Below, in pieces: positions 50,914-61,850 of a stretch of 64,000 nucleotides of DNA; positions within the stretch are counted from its first letter, which is position 1, and every line of letters begins with the position of its first letter. The notes beneath the pieces are model-generated. The model was not told the origin of the DNA and searched no databases. It saw only the letters and a list, made by a program, of their open reading frames with translations. Position numbers and translations under genes: made by a program. The stretch is taken from NCBI GenBank assembly GCA_905221605.1, contig CAJNDS010002267.1:1-64000 (forward strand), in the 5' to 3' direction. The DNA comes from Symbiodinium natans (Eukaryota; Sar; Dinophyceae; Suessiales; Symbiodiniaceae).

Positions 50914-52212
50914 CTGGTAGCCCAAAACCCTAAACCCCAAACCTTGACCCCTTGAGGCAGCCCTAAACCCTAAAACCTAAACCCTAAACCCTAAACCCTA
51001 AACCCTAAACCCTAAACCTTTATCTCTCAACTCCAACACTCTTGCCCGAAAACGGCAGCGCTCATACTCTGCTAGAATCCACAATACCCCTACTCGATCA
51101 TAAGCGGGCCCGTCTTAAGACAGTCCCTATAGCTAAGCAACCGACAGCCAAGTTCCACGTGTTCACCACCCATTTGAGGTCCTTGTAGCTCTACTCACTT
51201 TTGAGAGGGCCCTCTGGTGCCTCACGCCCGAACCCCTAAAACCCATCTCCCCAACCCTCAACCCAGACGACGCATGCTGCAGGTTAGATGTTAGATAGGG
51301 TTTAGGAGCTGTAGGGTTTATGGGGTTTGGGGGGTTGGGGTTTAGAGGGTTCAGGTGGTTAGGGTTTACCTGGTTCAGGGGGTAAGGGTGGCTTTATCGG
51401 GTTTACAGGGAGTGTAGGGTTTTGGAGCTAAGGTGTGTGTGTGTGTGTGCTGAGTGCTCAAGGCCGGTGCCGGTCACACTTACCCAGTCTTTCATCAGGT
51501 ATACACACGAGTCCTGGCAGATTACGGCTTACAGTTTCCTACAGAGCTTACGGTGAATGTACCAGAATTGTGGGTGTGTGCTTGCGTGCTAGGGATACGA
51601 GGGTTGCGAGTTAGTTTCTGCCATGTATGCCAGACGTGCCACATACTGCTTAGTGCCCCCCACCATATGATTGCGATACTTGACTCGGGAGAAAAAGCCA
51701 GGCCAAACTGGTTCCCGCTCGAAGAAAGTGCTGTTGAAATTTGTAGCTGGATATTCTTAACACGCTCGTGGTGACGTCAGCACAGAGTAAGGAGTTCAAG
51801 CTGAAAGGAGAACAGCTGCCATGCAGGCTTGTCCTTGTCCAAGCCCCGTAGAAACCAACACTTGAAAGGAGTGATATGTGCCCAGACCTCACAACTCGCA
51901 ACCCGCGAGAAAGCGGCAAGCCCTATCCAAAAACTTTAAAGCCCGGCGAAGCCACCCAAGATCCCAAATCCTCAATTTTTAAAGCGCGAAAGCCTGAAGC
52001 ATGAACCGGAATCTATTGGGAGAAGCCCAAGCGCCAAAAACTCGAAACCCTCACCCCCTGCAACACTTTCAGAATCCCTGCCATGTTCAACCCCATGCTT
52101 GACGCTTGAAAAAGGTTCAGTGACGGTGACATGTGGGGGGCTGAATCATCCCGGGCCCCCCACCCCCCCCTCCCCCCCACCACCCCCTCTCACCTTTTCA
52201 GAATTGCAGGGG

Positions 52213-52335
52213 GGTTCCAGACCCTAGACTAGACCCAGGAGTAACCTTGGACAAAATGGTGTTAAGGGGATTGTAAGGGAAGCCAAAACCCCCCCAAAAA
52301 GGAAACAAGCGCCTACTCCGGGTCCTAGACTACGT
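52213..52335. mobile_element. MITE-like element, family 3c
   Basis: AGACCCAGGAGTAACCTTGG...GCGCCTACTCCGGGTCCTAG, then ACTACGTACC, also found after the 53127 copy. Confidence 0.8.
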
Positions 52336-53126
52336 ACCATACCCTGAACCCTAAACCCTAAACCCTAAACCCTATGGGGTCTGAATGCATCGAACCGAGT
52401 CAAGGACTTCTCTCCGACGAAAAACCAGTTTAGTGCTCAAACAACTCAATGTCTAGATGCAAGGGCCACCCAGAACCCTAAACCCACAGCCCTCCGATGC
52501 AAGTTTAGGGTTTAGGGTTTAGGGCTTAGGGTTTAGGGTTTAGGGTTTAGGGCTTCGGGGCCGATGCAAGATGTGGTGCCTCGGCATCCAGGCCCATTCG
52601 CAGGGGCACCGGCGGCGCGCGTCCGAAGGTATGCATCGAAGGGCCGAGCCTCTAGGGTTTAGGGCTTAGGGTGTAGGGTTTGGGGTTTAGGGTTTAGGGT
52701 TGGTATGGGGTGTAGGGTACAGGGTATCGGGTACAGGGTATCGGGTACAGGGTTTTGGATGTAGAGCTGAGGGACAAGGCAGAGGGCGGGAGAAGGTATG
52801 GGTTTCGCACAGTGCTGACTTACATTCCGCAGGGCTAAACCCTAAACCCTAAACCCTAAACCCTAAACCCTAAACCCTAAACCCTAAACCCTAAACAGGA
52901 ACATCGAAGGGCCTGGGGCTGGTGGCCAGCACCCTACGTTTGGCTTTCACCTTACCAAACCGAAAGCGCAAAGCCCCAAACCCTAAACCCAAAACCCTCA
53001 ACCCTAAACCCTAAACCCTAAATCCTAAACTAAACTGAACCCTATTCCGTATAGGTGGGCTTTGCAACTGACTACAGGCCTCTACACCCATTTCCCCTAC
53101 ACCCCATAGACCCGAAACCCTCAACT

Positions 53127-53248
53127 ACTAGACGAGGGAGTAACCTAGGAACAAAAAGGGTACCCTTTTTGGTCTTAAGGGGATAATAAGGAAACCCCAA
53201 CCCTAACAAAAAGGAAAAAAGGGCCTACTCCCGGTCCTAGACTACGTA
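53127..53248. mobile_element. MITE-like element, family 3c
   Basis: TAGACGAGGGAGTAACCTAGG...GGCCTACTCCCGGTCCTAG; the same ACTACGTACC...TACCCTAA flank as the 52213 copy suggests a local segmental duplication. Confidence 0.8.
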
Positions 53249-54181
53249 CCGTACCCTAAGTGCTTCAGAAACCCATGCAAAACTCGTTTAGGGCTTAGGG
53301 TTTAGGGTTTAGGGTTAAGGTTTAGGGTTTAGGGTTTAGGGTTTAGGGTCTCAGGTGCCCAGTGCAGTACCCTGGCCCAAGCAGCCAAAGCTTCCATACT
53401 GTTCTAAATATGCCAAACCCTAAACCCTAAACCCTAAACCCTAAACCCTGAACCCTAAACCCTAACCCTAAACCCTAAACCCTAAACCCTAAACAAGCTT
53501 AAGAGTGATATTTCACTATTCGACTACTTACCCCTTAAGCCCTAAGCCTTATGGCTCCACAGAAGCGCCTTGCCAAAATCTGCTGCATCACCTGGCGGGC
53601 CCAGAGGTCTAGGGTCCTCAGTATGGGCCCCTAGTGTGGGTCCCTTGTCATACTACCCTTATATCCCTAAACCCTAAACCCTAAACCCTAAACCCTTAAC
53701 CCTTATAGCCCAAAACCCTAAAGCCCAGAATCCCGGCAGAATCCTCAGTCTGGCTGGAAAACCAGGTCATGTGTGGAACCGATGCCGGAATCCATACCCC
53801 ACACCCTTCCTTACAAGGAGGGGCACCCTGACTATACTAACTATAGTTTAGGGACTTATAACCTAAGTTAGGCTCCTTATAACCCAATTTAGGGTCCTTG
53901 TAACTCTACTTATAACTAGGGGGGGGGGGGGGGGCCCTTCCTTACGGTTGAGAAGGAACTCAGCTGGCACTCGGAGGCTAGATTTGTTCTCGTTTCCGGT
54001 GCTTCTGTGCGGCAGGTGCGGGGCGCATTTTCGTTGTTTTCGCGGGTGCCCGGAAACCCTAAACCCTAAACCCTAAACCCCCTAAACCCCCTAAACCCTA
54101 AACCGGGGGGGGGGGGGGGCGTTTTATCTTTGTAGCCGTGGGTCCAAACCTTCAGCTCCCACACTCCAAGGCGCAAAAGCG

Positions 54182-54271
54182 CCCTAAACCCTAAACCCTA
54201 AACCCTAAACCCTAAACCCTAAACCCTAAACCCTAAACCCTAAACCAACCCTAAACCCTAAACCCTAAACA
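54182..54271 (-). repeat. Interstitial telomeric array (CCCTAAA)n
   Basis: About 12 heptads with one small deletion. Confidence 0.95.
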
Positions 54272-54799
54272 CCCTCTCCCCTCTCCCCCATAACCGGCTC
54301 CAGGTCCGGGGTGAAGGGCTTTGGGTTTAGGTGTTAAGGGCCCTCGGATTGTTGAATATGTTTTTGGGTTTAGGGTTTAGGGGTGACGGGTCGTAAGGTT
54401 TAGGGCTGAAGGGTCTTAGGGTTTAGGGCTGAAGGGTCTTGAGGTTTGGGCAGGCATGACTTACCAAGGATCTCTACAAGCAACATGGTGGAGGGGTTCT
54501 GGGCGCTTTGGCGTACTAAGTCCGAAACCCTAAGCCCAAGAGCCATAACCCTAAACCCTAAACCCCACAGTCCTGAACTCTACACCCAAAAGCCCGTCCT
54601 AGACCGTATACAGTGAACCCTAAATCCTGAATTAACCGCAAGTCTGGGACTGAGGGGTTCAGGGCTTCTTAGGGTTTAGGATCTAGGGTTTAGGGCTCAG
54701 GGTTAGGTTTCCCCAAAACCTAAATAAAAGCAAAACCTGAAGCCAAAAACCCCAATAGAATCAGCAAAGTGGCACTGCTTCTGCCACGAAATCCTGTAC

Positions 54800-54940
54800 C
54801 CCCTAAACCCTAAACCCTAAACCCTAAACCCTAAACCCTAAACCCTAAACCCTAAACCCTAAACCCTAAACCCTAAACCCTAAACCCTAAACCCTAAACC
54901 TTAACCCCTAAACCCTAAACCCTAAACCCACAAACCCTGC
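54800..54940 (-). repeat. Interstitial telomeric array (CCCTAAA)n
   Basis: About 19 heptads, only about 500 bp from the previous long array. Confidence 0.95.
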
Positions 54941-55125
54941 GCAAGACTTGGGGGCCTCATTCTGTCCTTTTAGCTCCTGGAGCACCTGCAGCCGCGATGG
55001 GCGGGGGGCTTGCAAGGATTGACCACACGGGACTTGATAGTTCGAATAGGGTCTAGGGTTTAGGGTTTAGGGTTTAGGGTTTAGGGTTCAGGGTTTAGGG
55101 TTTAGGATTCAGGGTTTAGGGTTAG

Positions 55126-55156
55126 GGACTGCTAGTATAAGGGGCAACATCCCAAG
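55126..55156. mobile_element. Solo right end of family 2
   Basis: GGGACTGCTAGTATAAGGGG then CAACATCCCAAG directly after a telomeric array; the left half is gone. Confidence 0.65.
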
Positions 55157-56028
55157 TTGACGGTTTTTTAGAGTTTGAGGTGTGGGTCGGCAGCCTCGAG
55201 GTAATATAGGGGCCTTAAGAACTAGAACAGGTCTTATTTGGGGGGGGGGGGGGGGTTGTTACAGTATAATTACAAAGGGACCATAAGGGAATACTATCAG
55301 ACATTTTTCCGACCCCTATGCTATATGGTCACTTCTCTAACATGCGGTCCTTGCTTGGGGCGTCCTTCTTATAAAGGCGGCCCTAGGCCCAAAAAGGGAC
55401 CAGAATCTTGCGAGAGCTGACAGTATCATTGAGAGTAGGAGGGACGTAGGGTCAAGGGCGTTTCGAATACTTGGGGTTTAGATGAGTCCAGAGCGTTTAG
55501 CGTGTTAGGTAGGGTTTAGGCTTTGCTTCTCTCAGGTTACTGAGACCAATTAGCTAGGAAGGGCTTGTATCCAAGCTAAGGGTACGTACAACCCAAGTCA
55601 GGAGCTGAGCGCGGGGAAGGGTAGCCGAGTTACCCTGGCGATTTTATGGAAGGCCCTATGTTGGGTATATGGTAACACTCACATCTGGGGCTATCATGCA
55701 CCTATCTTCTGTAAGGAGTTCGGGGGATTTGGGGTTTAGCGTTTTGGTCATATTGGCGGCCTTTGAGGTCTTCGGCCTTGGGCCCCCGTCTGGCTTCATG
55801 TGAGGGCGGGGAGGGGGCCTTCACGGGCTCAGGGTTTAGGGTTTAGGGTTTAGGGTTGAGGGTTGACTGAAAGGCTTAGGACATCTTGCTTTGGGCAGCT
55901 AGTTCGTGTTGCAACCTGTTGCAACACTGTCAAGCGAAACTTTCCCCCAAACGTTAAACCGGCACAATTGCAAAATACTTTGCACGCCGGCATTTGAAAC
56001 ACACACTGTGGAGACTATGCTTCTTCTC

Positions 56029-56135
56029 CCTAAAGGTCCATGTATCTCATTGTTACATACTTGGGCCCCAAAGTCCCCATATAGGAAGTACTTTACGGCT
56101 CAAGTCTTCCTTATTTAGGTACATGGACCCTTAGG
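56029..56135. mobile_element. MITE-like element, family 1
   Basis: Intact ends; interior orientation as the 17779 copy. Confidence 0.86.
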
Positions 56136-56608
56136 GTCTGTCTTGCAGAGAAAAGCCTAGCAACCAAGGAAGCCAAGGACGCCCGGTTCACCTAGAACCC
56201 TAAACCCTAAACCCTAAACCCTAAACCCTTTCATGTGGGAACAGGGTTCACCTAGCAAAGGTTCGGAACGTGTTTTGGGTTTACGGGAGGGGCCGGGAAT
56301 AAGATTTACAAGGAAGCCAAGCCACAAAGCAAGGGGAGAAGGGGGTGAAAACCCTGCACGCTCGCAAGTCTACAGTGAAAGGGTCTATGACCTATAAGGT
56401 AGAAGACTCACAACCCTTCATTTTTTGGGGGTTAGGGTTTTAAGGGTTAAGGGTTAAGGGTTAAGGGTTAAGGGTTTAGGGTTTAGGGTTTAGGCTCCTA
56501 AACAACCAGGTCTACTTGTAACTAGGCCTTGGGGGTGGTCCGCCCCTAAGACCATAAACCCTAAACCCTTCAGGGCCACCCCTCAGCCCTATGTAGAGTG
56601 TAGGTAAC

Positions 56609-56691
56609 CTTGATGTCGGAAAGCACCGGTGCCTCTAGCCGCAGATCTTGCAGCAAAATGTGCATGGTGTTCTCGCAGGCCATGCTGGAAT
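56609..56691 (-). CDS. Candidate exon of unknown function
   Basis: 83 nt, two bases plus 27 codons (SSMACENTMHILLQDLRLEA then PVLSDIK), between CTCAG|AT and AAG|GTTACC. Open only in this frame with coding-like composition. Function not recognised; same strand as the channel. Confidence 0.4.
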
Positions 56692-57360
56692 CTGAGTCGT
56701 GGCTGCTTTTTCGGGATTGAGGGTGTACCCTAAACCCTAAACCCTAAACCCTAAACCCTAAACCCTAAACCCTAAACCCTAAACCCGGAAGGGTGCGGGC
56801 TGTAGCTTACACCACACGTGCTTCGGTGGAGGGGAGCCCGAACCCTTGAAATCCTGAAAAGCTCTGAGCCCTCCAACCCTTCGTCCCTTAAAATCCTCAA
56901 GCCCTCAACCTTCCACATTAAACCCTACCTTAGCCCTATCCCCGCAACGCCTAGGGATATGAACTAAACCCGAGATAAACCTGAACCTCTCATGCCCTCT
57001 CCTTACTAATTCTAAGTTATAAGTCTTAAGAACAGGCACCCCCCCCCCCAAGTTTCGATATTCGCATCTTGGCACTCTTATCACTTTCTCTAATGAGACT
57101 CTAATGCCCCAAAAAACCCCCACGTTCCGGGCCCCTTCCCTCCCACGTGCCGCAGCGTCCTTGGCCCGGATACCACAGCTCAAAAAAAAGGAACCCACTT
57201 CTGAGCTTTAGGGTTTAGGGTTTAGGGTTTAGGGTTTAGGGTTTAGGCTTTAGGGTTGCAGCCAATGCTGAACTTCCGAAAGCCCCCCGAAAGGCCAGCA
57301 AGCTTGCAACAGCAGGGGCCGGACGAGGCCTCCGCCACCGCCCATCCACCACCATATAAC

Positions 57361-57467
57361 CCTAAGGGTCCATGTACCTCATTAGAACATACTTGGGCCC
57401 CAAAGTCTCCATATAGGAAGTACTTTAAGGCTCAAGTATTCCTTATTTAGGTACATGGACCCTTAGG
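57361..57467. mobile_element. MITE-like element, family 1
   Basis: Closest to the 56029 copy (same interior orientation, few differences). Confidence 0.86.
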
Positions 57468-58418
57468 ATAAGCAGGCAACGTGTGGGGAGCTCTGGAAAA
57501 GACATCTGCCTTTTGGGGTCCTGTATATATTACGGCACCCCTCAGAACAAGGACCGAAAAGAGACCCTAATTGTGAGAACCCTAAACCCTAAACCCTAAA
57601 CACTGAACCCTGCGAAATGCCCATAAATCCACCCGAAACACTAAATCAGAAACCCGAAACCGCAGCTCTACCAGGATGGCCCTTAAAGCCCCCCCCCCCT
57701 CTCTATACCCAAGAAGGGAAAACATACAATAAACCCTAAACCGTAAACCCTAAACCCTAAACTCTAAACCCTAAAACCGAAACCCTAAACCCGGGCCTAC
57801 CTAGTCTCCAGAACCTTGGCCAGATGCATCCCTTCTCCCATGTGGACTGCGGGTAATTCCATGAGGATGTGGTTTGGGCTTCGCTCTCCGGGTGGGAAGT
57901 TAGGGCATATAGGGTTTCGGGGTCTAGGGTTTAGGGTTTAGGGTTTAGGGGTTTTCCATAGAACTGAAGGTCTAAGGTCGGGGCAGCAGGGCACCCCGAA
58001 CTCGACGTAAGACGGAGCCCCAAACCCTAACCCCTAAACCCTAAACCCTAACCCCTAAGCCCTAAGCCCTAAGACCTAAGCCCTAAGCCCTAAACCCTAA
58101 CCACCGCGGCCTCCGCAGCAGGAATCTTTGCCCTGGGTGGCCATGGCCGCCAAAGTTTTCGGGGACTGGGGGTTCATGCTTAGGGTTTCTAGGGCTTTTG
58201 AGATTCATGCTTAATCTTCGGGGTTTTAGGGTTTAGGGTTTAGGGTTTAGGGTTTATAGGGTTTAGGGTTTAGGGTTTAGGGTTTAGGGTGCAGGGTTGA
58301 GTGTTATAGGGTTTTCGGGTTCAGAATTTAGCGGGGTTCACGAAGGTGGGTCCGGGGGGAAAGAGCTACGTGGCACCAGCCTTCTTCGTCTAAACCCTAA
58401 ACCCTAAACCCTAAACCC

Positions 58419-58513
58419 TAGGAATCAAACAGGTGCCCTGTTTTGGTTCAGAGGGGCTTAGAAGGGAAGCTTATCCGCTAAAAAGGGAATATGGGCCTAC
58501 TCCGGGCCCTCGT
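58419..58513. mobile_element. MITE-like element, family 3c, left end replaced by telomeric array
   Basis: AGGAATCAAACAGGTGCCCTG...GGGCCTACTCCGGGCCCTCG directly follows a CCCTAAA array. Confidence 0.68.
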
Positions 58514-59689
58514 AATCATGATCCGAGGCCACAGCCCCTTATCTAGGTGGTGCAGGGTTAAAAAAGGAAATTTAACTTAAACCTTAACCCAATATGAAAA
58601 ATAAGCGGTCCCAGCTACTTCAGGGTAAGCCCCCGAAATCCTTAACCCTGAACCCTGAACCCTAAACCCGAAACTCTATCTTCCGAGTCGGCCCTCGCCC
58701 CTCAACAGTGGCACAAAACATTGACCCTAAAGCCGTTTGCTCCGGCCCCCCAAGACAAAGACCCAGAAAAAACAACAGCAAACGCGTGGAGCAAAAACTT
58801 CAAGCCATTAGGCCCTGAAACCCGGAATGTCATGGGCTCCTTTACTAAACCCCCTGGCTAAACCCGAAATCCCAAACCCCAAACCCCAAACCCTAAACCC
58901 GAAAACTTCTCGGAGGAGCGTTCACATCAGCCCAAAGGTGGCCAGGAGTCGCGGCATTCCTTGGTGGCACCCCCTTCCGGTTTGGGGCGAGGGTCTCGGG
59001 GTTCAAGGGATTAGGGTTTGAGGGTTGAGGGTTTAGGGTTTGAGGGTTTGAGGGTTTGAGGGTTGAGGGTTGAGGGTTTAGGGTTTTAGGAGGGCTTAGG
59101 AGGGTTTAGGACAAACGTCGCCATCCGACTGGGGGAAACCACCCTAAATAACCCCATATAAATCCTAACACCCTGAAAACAAGTAAGTAGAAAATAAAGC
59201 AACTTACCAAAACCTGTCGTGAAACCCTATAGACCCAGAAACGACGTTGCCTCCAAGGGGTTGGGTCTTCTTGGCCCTGCAGGGAGGCCTGGAGCTCTTT
59301 TGCTAAGCGGTTTTGCATTCAGGGTTAAACAGGATTTGGGGTTTAGGGATTAGGGCTTAGGGTTTAGGGTTTAGGCTACTCTCCACGAATCTGAGATCTG
59401 AAGAAGAAGAAATTTGGGTTAGGCAACGCTTTGACTTGCTTTGAAGCATTCTTGAACACGTGCCAAATGGGGGACCCCCGATGACTGACCCTAACCCCCA
59501 ATAGACTAATTGCAACTTCAAGGCTATCGCACATAAGGCTGTGAGAGCTGATTTAGTTGGAGCCTTCCAGGCCCCCAAAACACCATGTTGTATAGGGTTC
59601 AGGGTTTAAAGGGTTAAAGGGTTTTAAAGGTTTAGGGTTTAGAGGGGCCTATCTTGAGCCTCAGGCAAATTGGGGTCAAGAGTCGTCGC

Positions 59690-59755
59690 TGGCAGCGATT
59701 CCACGGACTCGTCCTCAGCCACGGCGTCCTCTGAGTGCCTCACTGTCACTGGAGC
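59690..59755 (-). CDS. Candidate exon, acidic segment
   Basis: 22 codons, APVTVRHSEDAVAEDESVES then LP, phase 0, between CTGGAG|GCT and CCA|GCGACG (GC donor). Acidic and low in hydrophobics; could be an N-terminal cytosolic region. Not recognised. Confidence 0.38.
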
Positions 59756-60452
59756 CTCCAGCAGAGCGATGCGACATCAATATCACTAAAACCCCCCAAA
59801 CCGAAACCGGATCAGGAGCCAGGGTTTAGGGTTTAAGGCTTAGGGGCCACTTTTTCGGGTTTGGGGTTTAGGGTTCGAGGTCTAGGGCAAGGTTGTTGTG
59901 GGGAGGATTATTACGGGTTTCGGGCTTAGGGCTCCTAAACCCTAAACCCTAAACCCTAAACCCTAAACCCTACACCCTAAACCATAGGGTTTAGGGTACG
60001 GTTTATGGCATTGCATGTAAAGCCGATAGTTCCATTTCGTTTGGGTCTTAAGGTTAGCGTCTCTAGAGATCAGGGGAGGGAGTTCGGTCTGTTGGCTTGC
60101 GGCACCCTGAACCCTGAACCCTGAACCCTGAACCCTGAACCCTAAACCCTAAACCCTAAACCCTAAACCCTAAACCCGGGGTCTACGGTTTAGGGTTCAG
60201 GCTGTGAGGCTGCTGAATTCTGATTTGGCTCAGAGGTATCCTAAACCCTTCGCCCCAAGCGGCATTCCGGGGCGGGCTTGGGGCGCATTTAGGGTTTGTA
60301 GGGGGTAGGTCATTATCAGGGCTAGGCCGATCATATTAGGGAACATGGCGTAGCCCCAACCCGAAACCCTAAACCCCAAACCCCAAACCCTAAACCCTAA
60401 ACCCTCAACCCTAAACCCTCAAACCTAGGCTCGCTGGGCCTGATGGAGCCAC

Positions 60453-60498
60453 CTGCACGAGGAGTTGGAATGCTCTGACGAGTCGGACTCGACCATGG
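60453..60498 (-). CDS. Candidate exon with possible start codon
   Basis: 46 nt: CC, then ATG and MVESDSSEHSNSSC, then two bases before |GTGGCT. Preceded by GCAAG, which could be a cis acceptor or a spliced-leader trans-splicing acceptor with a two-base leader. If real it could be a 5' exon, but its exit phase does not match the 59.7-kb candidate. Confidence 0.3.
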
Positions 60499-61002
60499 CT
60501 TGCGACGCAGAACACGCTCGTGGCCCCCTCAACCCTAAACCCTAAACCCTAAACCCCAAACCCTAAACCCTAAACCCTAAACCCTAAACCCGAAACCCGA
60601 AACCCTAAACCCTAAACCCCAAACCCGCCTCAACTTCGAACAGGCCACTTGAAAGGAAGGACCGTGGAAAAAGTCTGGGGGGGGTCGGGGGGGGTGGGTG
60701 GCTTTACACAACAACGCCTCATAAATCCGCACTGGAGCCCAAAGACCCCAGAAAAACCCGCCCCAAGCTGAACTAATGGAGAGCCCCAGCGCCGGCCTCA
60801 ACCCTAAACCCTGATTCTTTTTAGACCCTAAACCCTAAACCCTAAGCCCTAAACCCTAAACCCTAAACCCTAACTCAAAGTAGGGCCCCGGACATTTAGG
60901 CTGTTCAGGGCTTCGGGATTTAGGCAGTTTTTGGCATGAAGCAGGAGCTGGCGTGCGGCACATGTGCAGGTGGCAGCCGCGATACAATGAGCTGCAATGA
61001 GT

Positions 61003-61230
61003 TTAGGGTTTTAAGGGTTTAAGGTTCAGGGTTTAGGGTTTAGAGCTGCAATGAGTTTAGGGTTTAAGGGTTTAAGGGTTTAAGGGTTTGGGGGTTTTAG
61101 GGTTTTAGGGTTTCAGGGTTTCAGGGTTTTAGGGTTTTAGGGTTTAGGGTTTAGGGTTTGAGGGCTTGAGGGTTTGAGGGTTTTAGGGTTTTAGGGTTTG
61201 AGGGTTTGAGGGTTTGAGGGTTTGAAGGTT
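61003..61230 (+). repeat. Mixed TTTTAGGG / TTTGAGGG / TTTAAGGG block
   Basis: Octamer variants in successive homogeneous runs, showing stepwise amplification of mutated telomeric units. Confidence 0.88.
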
Positions 61231-61789
61231 ATGGCAGGCCTGGACTACAAAGGCGGAATGGTGCACATAGGGTTTCAAGGGTTCTTAAAATGACGGGGAT
61301 GAGGGTTAACTTAAGGGGACTTGAAAGGGGAGGTTTAGGGTTTAGGGTTTAGGGTTTGGGGCAAAGAGGGAACCTCGAGAATAGAGTAGGAACATAGAGG
61401 GAATATAAGAAACCCTAAACCCTAAACCCTAAACCCTAAACCCAAAACCCTAAACCCCCTAGGTATACTCCTTTGATGTTCCTACTACATTCTTGGGGTC
61501 CCCTGCCTGGAGTTCCCATTAGGACCCTGTTTGAATTTGGAGGGGAGGGGGGGAAGGGCAATGTGCAGAATCTATATGTAGGCACCCATATGGGTAGTTC
61601 TCTTAAATTAGGGTCTTTTTTTGGGTCCCCTATCTAGTACGGCACCCTAAACCCTAAACCCTAAACCCTAAACCCTAAACCCTAAACCCTAAACCCTTTA
61701 GAATACGGACCACCCTAAACACCCTAACCTGGACAGCTCACCAATATGGGACTTTCGTGCAGGGTTGAGGCTCAGGCGGCACCCTAAGC

Positions 61790-61850
61790 CCTATAAACCC
61801 TATAAACCCTATAAACCCTATAAACCCTATAAACCCTTTAAACCCTATAA
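61790..61850 (-). repeat. (CCCTATAAA)n nonamer repeat
   Basis: Six or so CCCTATAAA units, the complement of the nonamer at the window's right edge; a shorter block is at 25887-25930. Confidence 0.9.

Larger units (their letters stand above)
43122..60452. other. Intronic or intergenic DNA with scattered exon candidates
   Basis: Apart from the listed candidate exons this stretch holds telomeric arrays in both orientations, at least twelve MITE-like elements and homopolymers. 51250-52140 is mostly unique with few telomeric units; its 106-codon plus-strand ORF shows no recognisable motif. Confidence 0.5.

Noticed and set aside
51454-51774. 106-codon plus-strand ORF as a gene
   Set aside because: No recognisable motif, overlaps an 89-codon minus-strand ORF, and lacks dinoflagellate-like codon bias or splice context.
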